Positions 15,182 through 22,288 of a stretch of 34,186 nt of DNA are shown here, piece after piece. A program made the position numbers and the translations under genes. Source of the stretch: an uncultured Oscillospiraceae bacterium (GTDB taxonomy: Bacteria > Bacillota > Clostridia > Oscillospirales > Ruminococcaceae). The stretch is taken from contig CAUDDP010000015.1 in assembly GCA_958448395.1 (NCBI GenBank), positions 1 through 34,186 of the forward strand, in the 5' to 3' direction. Every line of letters starts with the position of its first letter. Within the stretch, counting starts at the first letter, position 1. Under the pieces are notes generated by a model. That model saw only the letters and a list, made by a program, of their open reading frames with translations. It was not told the origin of the DNA and did not search any database.

Positions 15182-15472
15182 ATGAAAAAGAGGATGATTG
15201 CAGCCCTGTTGGCAGCTGCGTGCTGCTGCGTTGCATGCACGGGTTGTACTTCTGTTACATCTGGGGTAGTGACCAACAAAAAGTATGTTGCTGCTCATGA
15301 TGAAACATGGTATTATAGTACAAACTATTGTATAATCCCAGTTACAAAACACCATGCAGCTGAATATCAACTGCAATTGCAGGACACGATAGATGGCAAA
15401 GTGAAAACGGACTGGATTACAGTATCAGAAGATATCTACAATCAATATCAGGTTTCCGACTTGTATCCATAA
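15182..15472 (+). CDS. small phage-borne lipoprotein
   Basis: The 96-residue product begins MKKRMIAALLAAACCCVACTGC: a basic n-region, a hydrophobic segment and a lipobox-like CTGC with the last Cys as probable acylation site. The mature part includes TKHHAAEYQLQLQDTIDGK and ends VSEDIYNQYQVSDLYP, which fits a small extracytoplasmic domain. AAGGAG precedes the ATG. It sits among cargo genes in the head module. By analogy with phage lipoproteins it may change the cell surface or block superinfection; that is inference. The Cys-rich signal (CCC) is unusual. Confidence 0.75.
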   Translation: MKKRMIAALLAAACCCVACTGCTSVTSGVVTNKKYVAAHDETWYYSTNYCIIPVTKHHAAEYQLQLQDTIDGKVKTDWITVSEDIYNQYQVSDLYP

Positions 15473-15497
15473 AATTATAAACATCATAAGTCAAGTT

Positions 15498-15525
15498 GCA
15501 TCCGAGAGGGTGCTTTTTTCATGCC
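15498..15525 (+). terminator. boundary repeat 3: terminator-like hairpin
   Basis: GCATCC (15498-15503) pairs with GGGTGC (15508-15513) around GAGA, then six Ts (15514-15519), then CATGCC, then CAGAAAGGAG as the ribosome site of the next gene. Confidence 0.7.
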
Positions 15526-15539
15526 AGAAAGGAGATAGC

Positions 15540-15830
15540 ATGATGGGAAAATATCGAAAGAAACCCGTAATTGTAGAGGCGTTTCAATACGATGGTGATT
15601 TCATGAATGCAGATGGCACATTTTATGTGCCGGACTGGGCAAAAGAAGCATATGAAAAAGGGATTCTTTATTTTAAAGGTCAAGCCGAGTTGTACGTAAA
15701 AACATTGGAAGGTGATCATCACGCATCAGTTGGTGACTACATAATTCAAGGTGTAAATGGAGAACTTTACCCGTGCAAGCCGGATATTTTTGAAAAGACG
15801 TATGAAATTGTACTCCCCGACCAAGGGTAA
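15540..15830 (+). CDS. conserved small phage protein (YRKKPVxxEAFQYDGD family)
   Basis: This 96-residue protein reads KYRKKPVIVEAFQYDGDF near the N-terminus and GDYIIQGVNGELYPCKPDIF, then EKTYE, near the C-terminus. This pattern is very common in phages of Firmicutes and Proteobacteria, where the protein remains uncharacterised. AAAGGAG lies before the ATG at 15540; a second ATG follows immediately. It lies between the lipoprotein and the first type I toxin-antitoxin locus. Confidence 0.85.
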   Translation: MMGKYRKKPVIVEAFQYDGDFMNADGTFYVPDWAKEAYEKGILYFKGQAELYVKTLEGDHHASVGDYIIQGVNGELYPCKPDIFEKTYEIVLPDQG

Positions 15831-15906
15831 AAACTGGCGGAGGGCGGAAGCCAAGAACAAACAAGCCTGTGGGTACGGCGTTCTTATGAAAAATCCGAAT
15901 TGTCGC

Positions 15907-15935
15907 TTGACAATCCGGATGGAATCAAGTATAAT
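15907..15935 (+). promoter_or_regulatory. promoter of antitoxin RNA, type I locus 1
   Basis: TTGACA (15907-15912), a 17-base spacer and TATAAT (15930-15935): a full-consensus sigma-A promoter. An ATCCGGAT palindrome lies just after the -35 box. Confidence 0.85.
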
Positions 15936-15941
15936 AAAGAT

Positions 15942-16035
15942 AAGGAGAGCATACCGATAGGCGGTCGCTCCCGTATAAGTATGGCTAAAGAAATAGTCGC
16001 CTTATGTGGAAGTTGGGCGGCTATTTCCTTTTATT
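15942..16035 (+). ncRNA. predicted antitoxin RNA, type I locus 1 (Fst/par-like)
   Basis: A rightward RNA starting near 15942 would carry, near its 5' end, a direct repeat (15949-15972) matching the 5' region of the leftward toxin mRNA: GCATACC, then TAGGCGGTC, then GCTCCC. It ends at a strong shared hairpin whose arms 15990-16001 and 16016-16027 give 12 pairs; T-rich sequence on both sides makes it bidirectional. Convergent RNAs with shared terminator and 5' direct repeats are the design of the Fst/par system. Ends are estimated. Confidence 0.7.
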
Positions 16036-16104
16036 GCTATTTTGAAATATCTCAATGATATTACAGATAACGAGTAAAAGAGTAAGAAACTCCATCCAAG
16101 TCAT
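16021..16104 (-). CDS. type I toxin-like hydrophobic peptide, locus 1
   Basis: The 27-residue peptide reads MTWMEFLTLLLVICNIIEIF and ends QNSNKRK: one membrane helix and a positively charged tail, typical of type I toxins (Fst, holin-like toxin families). The ribosome site GGGAG (16113-16117, complement) is paired in a CTCCC/GGGAG hairpin in the mRNA leader, so translation should be restrained, a known feature of such toxins. The stop codon lies within the shared terminator stem. It is too short for ordinary gene calling. Assigning Fst/par type is by architecture, not by sequence similarity to Fst. Confidence 0.75.
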   Translation of the reverse strand: MTWMEFLTLLLVICNIIEIFQNSNKRK

Positions 16105-16167
16105 AGCAATCACTCCCTTCCGGGAGCTGGATTGACCGCCTACCGCTTAGGTATGCCCTCATCTTTC

Positions 16168-16196
16168 ATCATACCAGATTTTATGGGAAAAGTCAA
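16168..16196 (-). promoter_or_regulatory. promoter of toxin mRNA, type I locus 1
   Basis: On the minus strand TTGACT (complement of 16191-16196), a 17-base spacer and TATGAT (complement of 16168-16173). Transcription runs left toward the toxin peptide and the shared terminator. Confidence 0.8.
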
Positions 16197-16214
16197 CAAA
16201 TTGATACAAAAATC

Positions 16215-16240
16215 AGCATCTCACAAGAGGTGCTATTTTT
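16215..16240 (+). terminator. boundary repeat 4: terminator-like hairpin before the scaffold gene
   Basis: AGCATCTC (16215-16222) pairs with GAGGTGCT (16227-16234), eight pairs around ACAA, then ATTTTT. The ribosome site AGAAAGGAG of the scaffold gene follows within 25 bases, with no promoter between. Confidence 0.75.
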
Positions 16241-16269
16241 ATACCCAAAAATCAGAAAGGAGCATTTTC

Positions 16270-16899
16270 ATGCAATACAATCCACTGCGAATCTCCATGC
16301 AGTATTTTGCGGAATCTGCATCAGGAGAATCCAACACAACAGAACCGGCAGGATCCAGCCAATCTGTCAACCCTGTTCTGGCAGAACCGGCAACGACAGA
16401 TACATCCGAACCGGATATTACTGCTCAGCTGCAACAGCTGACCGATGCCAATGCCGCCTTGCAACAGGAATTAAACACCCTGCGGAAAGAACACCTCACA
16501 CAGGAGGAACAGAAGCGGCTGGAACTGACCCAGAAGGAAACCGAAATTGCAAACCGTGAGGCAACGCTACGGGATAGAGAAAACCGTCTGCACGCCATCC
16601 AGTCACTGGAAAAGGCAAACCTAACGGGAAACGGGCTGACTTCTGCGGAATTGTTGCCATTCGTTCTGGACAGTACCACAGACGGTATTGATCGCAAGGT
16701 GAAAGCTTTATCTGCTCTGCTGGACAAACGGGCAAAGGCAGAAACAGACCGTCTGTATCAGGCAGCCGGTAGACAGCCACAACAGGTCAGCAACGAAACA
16801 GGTGGCACAGCTCCGTTGCCATTTCGTACCGCACGGACACAGGAGCAGACACGGGCAAAGGAAATTCGGGAACGATATACAGGAGGGAAAACAAAATGA
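16270..16899 (+). CDS. capsid scaffold protein (DUF4355-like)
   Basis: The 209-residue protein has the N-terminal NPLRISMQYFAE tag seen on many phage scaffold proteins, a low-complexity Ser/Thr/Pro-rich stretch, a long coiled coil (LQQLTDANAALQQELNTLRK to RENRLHAIQ, about residues 55-120) and the ending TRAKEIRERYTGGK. Scaffold proteins guide procapsid assembly and are later lost. The start at 16270 follows GAAAGGAGCATTTTC; the frame is open far upstream across the toxin locus, but that part has no ribosome site. It overlaps the next gene by four bases. Confidence 0.88.
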   Translation: MQYNPLRISMQYFAESASGESNTTEPAGSSQSVNPVLAEPATTDTSEPDITAQLQQLTDANAALQQELNTLRKEHLTQEEQKRLELTQKETEIANREATLRDRENRLHAIQSLEKANLTGNGLTSAELLPFVLDSTTDGIDRKVKALSALLDKRAKAETDRLYQAAGRQPQQVSNETGGTAPLPFRTARTQEQTRAKEIRERYTGGKTK

Positions 16900-17195
16900 T
16901 GTACAAAACAACAACAGTTGGAGCAGACAAAATGATTTTGGCGAATGACCACTATGTGGCTGTTCCGTATGACTGCACGACTTTGACAGCACTGGCAACG
17001 AACAACGTGATTCCGATCGGTACAGTGATTCCGAGCAACGATGCTAATGCAAAAGGTGTGCTGCTGACAGCAGTAGACCTGTCGGAAAATTCGAATGGCA
17101 CGATTGTCGTACATGGGTTTATCCGTTCTGACAAGCTGCCGACCGCACCAACAGAAGACGCAAAAACCGCCCTGAAACTGGTACAGTTTGTATAA
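16896..17195 (+). CDS. head decoration-like protein
   Basis: This 99-residue protein lies between scaffold and major capsid genes, the usual place for capsid decoration or stabilisation proteins. It contains VPYDCTTLTALATNNVIPIGTVIPSND and GVLLTAVDLSENSNGTIVVHGFI, which look like a compact beta-rich fold and resemble small head proteins in Firmicute phages. The ATG overlaps the scaffold stop (ATGA). Decoration function is inferred from position and fold-like pattern. Confidence 0.7.
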   Translation: MMYKTTTVGADKMILANDHYVAVPYDCTTLTALATNNVIPIGTVIPSNDANAKGVLLTAVDLSENSNGTIVVHGFIRSDKLPTAPTEDAKTALKLVQFV

Positions 17196-17213
17196 CGAAA
17201 GGAGCATATCATT

Positions 17214-18281
17214 ATGAATTTGAGAGAGGTTTTTACAGCGGATTCCATTGCCGCAAACTGGACGGAAGTCGCTTCCAATGCAGAACCGTATTATGGTGCA
17301 GGGTTGTTTCCGGCACGAAAGAAAGCCGGTCTGGACTTGAAGTGGATTCGTGGCAATAAGGGGTTGCCGGTTTCTCTTGCCCCCTCTACATTCGATGCAA
17401 AATCCACGTTGCGTGACCGAATCGGCATTGCCATTCATGAAACAGAGATGGCATTTTTCCGAGAGTCCATGCTGGTGAAAGAAGCAGATGAACAGGAAAT
17501 CATGCGAGCACAGGATGCCAATGATCCCTATGCGGTCGATGTGTTGGAACGGATTTTTGACGATGCACAGACTCTGATTGACGGAGCGGCAGTTGTACCA
17601 GAGCGGATGATTATGCAGCTTCTGGCACCCATCGGCGGTAAGGTCGGCATTGATATTCGTGCCAATAACACTAACTACACCTACAACTATGATCCGGACG
17701 GCAGTTGGAAGAAGAATCACTATTTGCAGATTACCACCGATGCGGACAAGTGGACAGCAGCGGACACCTGTGACCCATTGCAGGATCTGGAAAATGCCAT
17801 CGAAGCACAGGAGGCGATTTCCGGTAATCGTCCTGATGTTGTGCTGATGAGCAAGAACACATTCAAGCTGATGAAACAGTCCAAGAAGGTGCAGCGTTAT
17901 ATTCTGGCACAAAATACAACTGCCAATGTCAATTACACGACAGTACGTGTGAAGACCTATATGGAGGAAGAGTTGCAGGTGAGCATTGTCATCTACAGCA
18001 AGCAGTATAAGAATGAAAGTGGCATTGCCAAGAAATTTTATCCAGATAATATTGTCATGCTGCTGCCGTCCGGTGCGTTGGGTTCTACCTGGTACGGTAC
18101 GACACCAGAAGAACGTACCCTGATGGCAAGCAGTGAGGCAGAAGTATCCATTGTAAATACCGGTGTGGCAGTTGCGGTGACTACAACCAGCGATCCGGTC
18201 AACACGAAAACAACGGTATCGGAAATTGTACTTCCATCCTTTGAGCGACTGGAAGAGTGCTATGCAATCGAGGTGGCGTAA
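17214..18281 (+). CDS. major capsid protein (gpE-type HK97 fold)
   Basis: The 355-residue protein opens MNLREVFTADSIAANWTE and matches the gpE (Phage_cap_E) capsid family: GLFPARKKAGLDLKWIRGN, LRDRIGIAIHETEMAFFRE, FDDAQTLIDGAAVVPERM, PDVVLMSKNTF and the late GALGSTWYGTTPEE. It forms the icosahedral shell. AAAGGAGCATATCATT precedes the ATG. It is strongly biased to GC-ending codons compared with the toxin cassettes nearby, as expected for a core gene. Confidence 0.95.
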   Translation: MNLREVFTADSIAANWTEVASNAEPYYGAGLFPARKKAGLDLKWIRGNKGLPVSLAPSTFDAKSTLRDRIGIAIHETEMAFFRESMLVKEADEQEIMRAQDANDPYAVDVLERIFDDAQTLIDGAAVVPERMIMQLLAPIGGKVGIDIRANNTNYTYNYDPDGSWKKNHYLQITTDADKWTAADTCDPLQDLENAIEAQEAISGNRPDVVLMSKNTFKLMKQSKKVQRYILAQNTTANVNYTTVRVKTYMEEELQVSIVIYSKQYKNESGIAKKFYPDNIVMLLPSGALGSTWYGTTPEERTLMASSEAEVSIVNTGVAVAVTTTSDPVNTKTTVSEIVLPSFERLEECYAIEVA

Positions 18282-18473
18282 ATGATTTATCATCATGCAG
18301 TTAAGGCATTTGGTAAGATTTATATGGCAGGAGAGGAAGTGCCGGAACAGGCAGATGCACTGGAAACAACCGCTCCGGAATCGCCTATTTTAGAGGAAGA
18401 ACAGCAGAAGGAAGAGGCACAGCCTCCAGCACCGAAGCGAACCAGTAAGGCGAAAGGAAAAGCATCATGCTGA
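18282..18473 (+). CDS. small phage protein after capsid gene
   Basis: The 63-residue product begins MIYHHAVKAFGKIYMAGEEVPE, followed by an acidic, proline-rich stretch and a basic end (PAPKRTSKAKGKASC). It is tightly packed, starting on the base after the capsid stop and overlapping the next gene by seven bases. Such short proteins with a conserved HHAVK...GEEV start occur after capsid genes in related phages. Function unknown. Confidence 0.7.
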   Translation: MIYHHAVKAFGKIYMAGEEVPEQADALETTAPESPILEEEQQKEEAQPPAPKRTSKAKGKASC

Positions 18474-18847
18474 CACCGGAACAGTTGGTGCAGGCTGGCA
18501 TTTTTATGGAGGCGGATGCACAGGATTGTCTTTGGGTGGAATCTGGTATTGGCTGGCTAAAAGCACATACCACGCTGTCGCTGGAACAGATCAATGGCGA
18601 TACCGTCATGCAGCTGCCAGCTGGTGCAAAGCTGTTTTTACAGCAGTATTGTGACTTAATGCAGCGTGGCGGCGTTGCATCGGAACAGATTGAAGGGTTG
18701 TCACAGAGTTTTACGGCAGACGATCTGGAAAAGTTGCTGATACAACTGGCACAGAATTTGTTGCCGGAATATTTTATCGCATTCCGTTTCGTCCCAAAGG
18801 TGCAGCAATGGAATTATCCACCGAAAGGAGGGTGTTGTTATGGTTAA
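18467..18847 (+). CDS. head-tail connector-like protein
   Basis: The 126-residue helical protein (MLTPEQLVQAGIFMEADAQD, LLIQLAQNLLPEYF) lies directly after the capsid genes, where head-completion adaptors of the gp6/gp15 type are found. No single motif is diagnostic, so the name rests on position, size and helical character. It ends 8 bases inside the following start. Confidence 0.6.
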   Translation: MLTPEQLVQAGIFMEADAQDCLWVESGIGWLKAHTTLSLEQINGDTVMQLPAGAKLFLQQYCDLMQRGGVASEQIEGLSQSFTADDLEKLLIQLAQNLLPEYFIAFRFVPKVQQWNYPPKGGCCYG

Positions 18848-19028
18848 GCGAAATTTATCCCCAGTGCGTCCGACAGAGCCCATTCTGCCGGTTGCAGAGA
18901 AACCATCGGAACAGGAGGGAAAATCGCATGAACGTAAGTTACAAAGCAGACGATCCAAAAGCCCTGTCCAGAATGATACAGAAAGCACAGGAGATCAACA
19001 GGCGGTCGGTGCAGGTCGGGATATTTGA
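18840..19028 (+). CDS. possible small protein overlapping neck genes
   Basis: This 62-residue frame begins MVKRNLSPVRPTEPILPVAEKP and has a very strong ribosome site (AAAGGAGG, eight bases before the ATG). It overlaps the next gene by about 100 bases. The first 25 residues look like a real Pro-rich peptide; the rest (HERKLQSRRSK) reads like shadow sequence. Either a short gene whose stop was lost, or a leader that couples translation. Confidence 0.4.
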   Translation: MVKRNLSPVRPTEPILPVAEKPSEQEGKSHERKLQSRRSKSPVQNDTESTGDQQAVGAGRDI

Positions 19029-19449
19029 CGGGTATTATGCATGGCTGGCAGGGATTCATGAGTATGGGTGTCATATTCCAGTTACTCCGAAAATGCGTGC
19101 ATGGTTGCATCATCAAGGGATTCATCTCAAAAAGAGCATCACGGAAATTGTGATTCCGGAACGGTCTTTTTTGCGTGCCGGATTTGACAGTACCCATGAA
19201 ATGGTGTTGTCTGATATAGATGTGACGTTGGGACATTATCTGGTTTCCAGACAGCATGTGGAAACTGTTTTGAAAGTCACAGGGAGGAATCTTGCATCCC
19301 AAATCAAAAAGTATGCTCGTAATCTTCGTAGTCCGGCAAAATCGGCTGCTTCTTATCAATTGGGGACAAAAAACAGCAATCCGCTGATAGAAACTGGTTC
19401 TATGATTGCCCATATCACATTTCAGATTGACAACGGAGGCAGCGAATGA
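18928..19449 (+). CDS. head-tail neck protein (HK97 gp10-like)
   Basis: The 173-residue protein contains VQVGIFDGYYAWLAGIHEYGCHIPVT, then IPERSFLRAGFDS, then TGSMIAHITFQI, the pattern of gp10-like tail-completion proteins (GI....A..HEYG..I and PERSFLR). These form the neck between connector and tail. The start at 18928 is chosen because AGGAGGG lies just upstream; a longer frame upstream has no ribosome site. It overlaps the next gene by four bases. Confidence 0.8.
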   Translation: MNVSYKADDPKALSRMIQKAQEINRRSVQVGIFDGYYAWLAGIHEYGCHIPVTPKMRAWLHHQGIHLKKSITEIVIPERSFLRAGFDSTHEMVLSDIDVTLGHYLVSRQHVETVLKVTGRNLASQIKKYARNLRSPAKSAASYQLGTKNSNPLIETGSMIAHITFQIDNGGSE

Positions 19450-19859
19450 GAAAGCCCTATTTTCACTGGAAACGACTTGTCAGAAAATACAGCCGTCCGT
19501 TTACCCTTCTGGTACAGCGAAAGGGTAGTTATCAGGGCGGCATGTATCGGAAAGGGCTGACAGATGAATGGATGGAACATGGTGCGATTATTGCAATGAA
19601 ACGCTCTGCCATACACGAGGACGGCGGAAACCACGCTGTCGAGAATAAGCATCTGTACATGCTGCATCCGATTCCCCATGCGTTGGAAACGGTACAGGTC
19701 TGTTTTCAAGGACAGCTTTACAGCGTGACCGTAGACCGGGACCATGGCAACGAGGCGTTCACTGGCGTGTATGCCTACTATTTAAAATGGGTGCAGAAGT
19801 TTGACCATCCGGAACAATCGCCGCCGGAACGAGGAGGTGCTGCGATTGCTTGCCCATAA
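19446..19859 (+). CDS. neck/minor structural protein
   Basis: This 137-residue protein (MRKPYFHWKRLVRKYSRPF, HLYMLHPIPHALETVQVCFQGQ, VYAYYLKWVQKFDHPEQ) lies between two neck genes. It starts on the overlapping ATGA of the previous gene. The YFHWKRLVRKYSRPF start followed by a beta-rich region fits a small head-tail joining protein, but I cannot name a family. Confidence 0.65.
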   Translation: MRKPYFHWKRLVRKYSRPFTLLVQRKGSYQGGMYRKGLTDEWMEHGAIIAMKRSAIHEDGGNHAVENKHLYMLHPIPHALETVQVCFQGQLYSVTVDRDHGNEAFTGVYAYYLKWVQKFDHPEQSPPERGGAAIACP

Positions 19860-20415
19860 ACGGCAGTGGGAGACCATTGCAACGCTGTTAGAGGCAAATA
19901 TACATTGTCCGGTGGTACTGGCGAACCAAACTGCACCGTCACCGCCCTATCCGTTTCTCTCGTTCACCATCCTGACCCCTGTTCATGCAGAACAGGGAAC
20001 GTATTGTTTTGACAATGGCATTTATTATCAGCCTATGCTGCAAACATGGAGTTTCACTGCACAATCGGATGATTATGCGGCTTGTCAGGAAATCAGCATG
20101 CGGATGTATGATTTTTTTGCACGGGCTGGCAGGGCGGCTTTGTATCGGAATCAAATTGCCGTAGCAAGTTTGACGGATTTAACAGCACGGGATAATCTAC
20201 TGACTGTGCAGTATGTGTATCGCTGTGGAATGGATGTCACGTTCCGTACGATGCATCAATTGGAAGTGGTGGAAGGTCGGATTGAGCAGGAAATGCTACA
20301 GAGTGCGTGCAATCGGAAGGAACCCACGAAAATTAGTATAGATCGAAAGGATGAATCAAATGGCATTATCAGACGTAACCGTAAAAGTGAATTTGGTGAC
20401 CAGTGCGGGGATTGA
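19846..20415 (+). CDS. tail-terminator/neck protein (LIC_12616-like)
   Basis: The likely start is the TTG at 19846, eight bases after GAGGAGG; TTG at 19801 and GTG at 19837 are alternatives. The protein (about 189 residues) contains LEANIHCPVVLANQTAPSPPYPFLSFTI, DYAACQEISMRMYDFFARAG and VYRCGMDVTFRT, as in LIC_12616-like neck proteins that cap contractile tails. After the expected end (QLEVVEGRIEQEM) the frame runs on with a basic tail and overlaps the sheath gene by 56 bases, longer than usual here. Confidence 0.7.
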   Translation: MLAHKRQWETIATLLEANIHCPVVLANQTAPSPPYPFLSFTILTPVHAEQGTYCFDNGIYYQPMLQTWSFTAQSDDYAACQEISMRMYDFFARAGRAALYRNQIAVASLTDLTARDNLLTVQYVYRCGMDVTFRTMHQLEVVEGRIEQEMLQSACNRKEPTKISIDRKDESNGIIRRNRKSEFGDQCGD

Positions 20416-21475
20416 ACCAGTCTGGTATCCGCTGTTGCTTGCAGAAAAAGATGCAGTTGTACCATCTATTTCTTATGCAGAATGCAGCAGTCTGGAACAA
20501 TTGGCAGTCTTGATTGCAGACTATCAGGAAAGCGATGACAGTGCTGCACGAAAGGAAAAGATGGCAGCCGCAAAAATGACAAAGTTGTATCTGTCTGCCT
20601 ATCATATGTTTTTGCAGGAGAATCACCCAAATCGTTTCGCAGTTTGCACAATTCCGACAAGCGCAACGATAGAAAATGTCAAAACAGCATTAGAACCTTA
20701 TTTGGATAAAGGTTGGCGACAATTGGTGCTTGTTTGTGATAATAACCTCCTGCTTTGTTTGCAGCTGGCAGAGTATATCGAGAATCTGGAGCAGCGGAAA
20801 ATGCTGTTTTTTGAAGTGAGCAGTTCACAGGCGTGCAGCGTGGAAGACACAAAAAACAGCAGAAAATATAATCTTTCTGATTACAAGCGAACCGTTGCGG
20901 TTTATCATCCTTCCTGTAGCACGTTTAAAGATACACAATATCCCGTTTGTACTGTCGTTGGTGCGGTCGCCGGAAAAGTACCGGGGTCTATCAATTACCG
21001 CAATATGATTGTCAACGGCATTGCACCGGTTGCCCTGACAGAGGAAGAATTGGAGACGCTGCACACAAACGGATTTATGACACTGGTGGAACGTGCGGGA
21101 GATGTTGTGACCTCGCAGGGCAAATCTGCATCCGGCGAACGGTATATTGATACCATTGACATTGAGGATTATGTCGTGCAGCAGTTGATTTATGTCAGTC
21201 AGAAGGCACTGAATGTCAACGATATTGTACCATACAATAATGATGGCATTTCCATTCTGGAAAATGCAGCGGTCAGTGTAATGCTGGACTGCTGTGACAA
21301 AGGCATGATTGCTAAGACGGATACCAATACCTATGACTATGCGGTGAATTATCCGGCGATTGGTTTTGTACCGGAAGAGGATATTGCAGCCCGTGTGTAC
21401 AAGTTGGGCACAGTTTCCTTTACGGTACAGGGTGCGATTGATAAGGAAGAAATCACCGTGGATATGATGCTGTAA
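20360..21475 (+). CDS. contractile tail sheath protein
   Basis: The 371-residue protein is a DUF3383-type sheath protein, with ERYIDTIDIEDYVVQQLIYVSQ, NDIVPYNNDGISILENA and the C-terminal GTVSFTVQGAIDKEEITV. Sheath proteins surround the tube and contract on infection, so this gene shows a myovirus morphology. AAAGGA (20346-20351) favours the ATG at 20360; an in-frame ATG at 20351 is a near alternative. The sheath is compact compared with the 480 or more residues of larger myoviruses. Confidence 0.9.
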   Translation: MALSDVTVKVNLVTSAGIEPVWYPLLLAEKDAVVPSISYAECSSLEQLAVLIADYQESDDSAARKEKMAAAKMTKLYLSAYHMFLQENHPNRFAVCTIPTSATIENVKTALEPYLDKGWRQLVLVCDNNLLLCLQLAEYIENLEQRKMLFFEVSSSQACSVEDTKNSRKYNLSDYKRTVAVYHPSCSTFKDTQYPVCTVVGAVAGKVPGSINYRNMIVNGIAPVALTEEELETLHTNGFMTLVERAGDVVTSQGKSASGERYIDTIDIEDYVVQQLIYVSQKALNVNDIVPYNNDGISILENAAVSVMLDCCDKGMIAKTDTNTYDYAVNYPAIGFVPEEDIAARVYKLGTVSFTVQGAIDKEEITVDMML

Positions 21476-21488
21476 GGAGGGAAAAAGG

Positions 21489-21884
21489 ATGTTTGAACCA
21501 ATTGTATTTGACCCATCACAAACTACTGTGACCATTGACAATGTGTACATTACAGGGTTTGGCGGCACAGCGATTTCATTTTCATATAATCAGGATGCGG
21601 TTTCCGCAGAAGCTGGTTTGGATGGGGCGACTGTGTTTACAGTAAATAATGCAAAGCTGGGAACGTGTACACTGCCGATGAAGATTTCCAGCCCACAGTT
21701 TGAAAAGCTGATGGTACTTGCCAGAAACCATACGATGTTTTCCATCTGGTGTACCGATAAGTCCAGCGGCAGACGGGCAGGTGGCAACTATGCGATGTTT
21801 ACCAAAGTACCGGACTATACCGCAGATGCAAGTGATGTATCGTTCAGTCTAGCCATTGCCGATTTGGACATTGGTACGTGTTAA
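21489..21884 (+). CDS. tail tube protein (DUF3277)
   Basis: The 131-residue protein (FDPSQTTVTIDNVYITGFGG, NNAKLGTCTLPMKISSPQFEKL, GRRAGGNYAMFTKVPDY) matches the DUF3277 tube family always found after DUF3383 sheaths. It polymerises into the inner tail tube. AAGGAGGGAAAAAGG precedes the ATG. The second toxin-antitoxin locus follows within a few bases of its stop. Confidence 0.9.
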   Translation: MFEPIVFDPSQTTVTIDNVYITGFGGTAISFSYNQDAVSAEAGLDGATVFTVNNAKLGTCTLPMKISSPQFEKLMVLARNHTMFSIWCTDKSSGRRAGGNYAMFTKVPDYTADASDVSFSLAIADLDIGTC

Positions 21885-21901
21885 AAAATCCGGATGGCTG
21901 C

Positions 21902-21930
21902 TTGACAATCCGGATGGAATCGGGTATAAT
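21902..21930 (+). promoter_or_regulatory. promoter of antitoxin RNA, type I locus 2
   Basis: TTGACA (21902-21907), a 17-base spacer and TATAAT (21925-21930). Two AATCCGGAT copies, 20 bp apart (21887-21895 and 21907-21915), flank the -35 box and could be operator half-sites. Confidence 0.85.
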
Positions 21931-21936
21931 AAAGAT

Positions 21937-22030
21937 AAGGAGAGCATACCGATAGGCGGTCGCTCCCATGATTGGTTGAAGGAATAACCGTTCAAGTTGG
22001 AAGCTTAGGGGCGGTTATTTCCGTTTATTG
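21937..22030 (+). ncRNA. predicted antitoxin RNA, type I locus 2
   Basis: Same design as locus 1. The 5' direct repeat at 21944-21967 is identical, base for base, to that of locus 1 (15949-15972). The RNA ends in a hairpin of 21981-21990 with 22012-22022 (ten pairs, one bulge) shared with the converging toxin mRNA. Ends are estimated. Confidence 0.7.
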
Positions 22031-22119
22031 TGGTAAATCATGTACAAGAAAGAAGCTGCTGTTACAAGCAGCATTCCCAGTTGAATCAATTGATCCCATG
22101 TAACGTAATTTTCCATCAT
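22015..22119 (-). CDS. type I toxin-like hydrophobic peptide, locus 2
   Basis: The 34-residue peptide (MMENYVTWDQLIQLGMLLV, then TAASFLYMIYHNKRK) has one membrane helix and the same basic end (NKRK) as the locus 1 peptide, but the middle is unrelated. A CTCCC/GGGAG hairpin again covers the ribosome site. Two adjacent ATGs could start it. The pattern with YVTWDQLIQLGMLLV and KRK resembles the short 'holin-like toxin' peptides known from Clostridia. No conventional gene lies in the 404 bases between the tube and chaperone genes, only this locus. Confidence 0.78.
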   Translation of the reverse strand: MMENYVTWDQLIQLGMLLVTAASFLYMIYHNKRK

Positions 22120-22181
22120 ATCACTCCCTCCTGGGAGCGTGGATTGACCGCCTACCGCTTTATGGTATGCTCTTGTTTATT

Positions 22182-22210
22182 ATCATATCAGATTGAACGA
22201 AAAAAGTCAA
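22182..22210 (-). promoter_or_regulatory. promoter of toxin mRNA, type I locus 2
   Basis: Minus strand TTGACT (complement of 22205-22210), a 17-base spacer and TATGAT (complement of 22182-22187), identical in boxes and spacing to locus 1. Confidence 0.8.
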
Positions 22211-22225
22211 GAAATTCAAAAAATC

Positions 22226-22254
22226 AGCATCTTCGGAAACGAGGGTGCTTTTTT
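22226..22254 (+). terminator. boundary repeat 5: terminator-like hairpin before the tail chaperone
   Basis: AGCATCTTCG (22226-22235) pairs with CGAGGGTGCT (22240-22249) around GAAA, ten pairs with two T-G, then six Ts. ACTGCC and CAGAAAGGA follow, matching the other copies. Confidence 0.75.
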
Positions 22255-22288
22255 ACTGCCTATTTTTCAAACAGAAAGGAATTTTATC

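Noticed and set aside
15333..15345. TATAAT inside the lipoprotein gene
   Set aside because: No acceptable -35 box at 16-18 bases upstream; AT-rich coding sequence explains it.
16758..18296. 512-codon open frame on the minus strand over scaffold, decoration and capsid genes
   Set aside because: It is the complement of clear structural genes, has Cys/His-rich composition typical of antisense shadows and no ribosome site.
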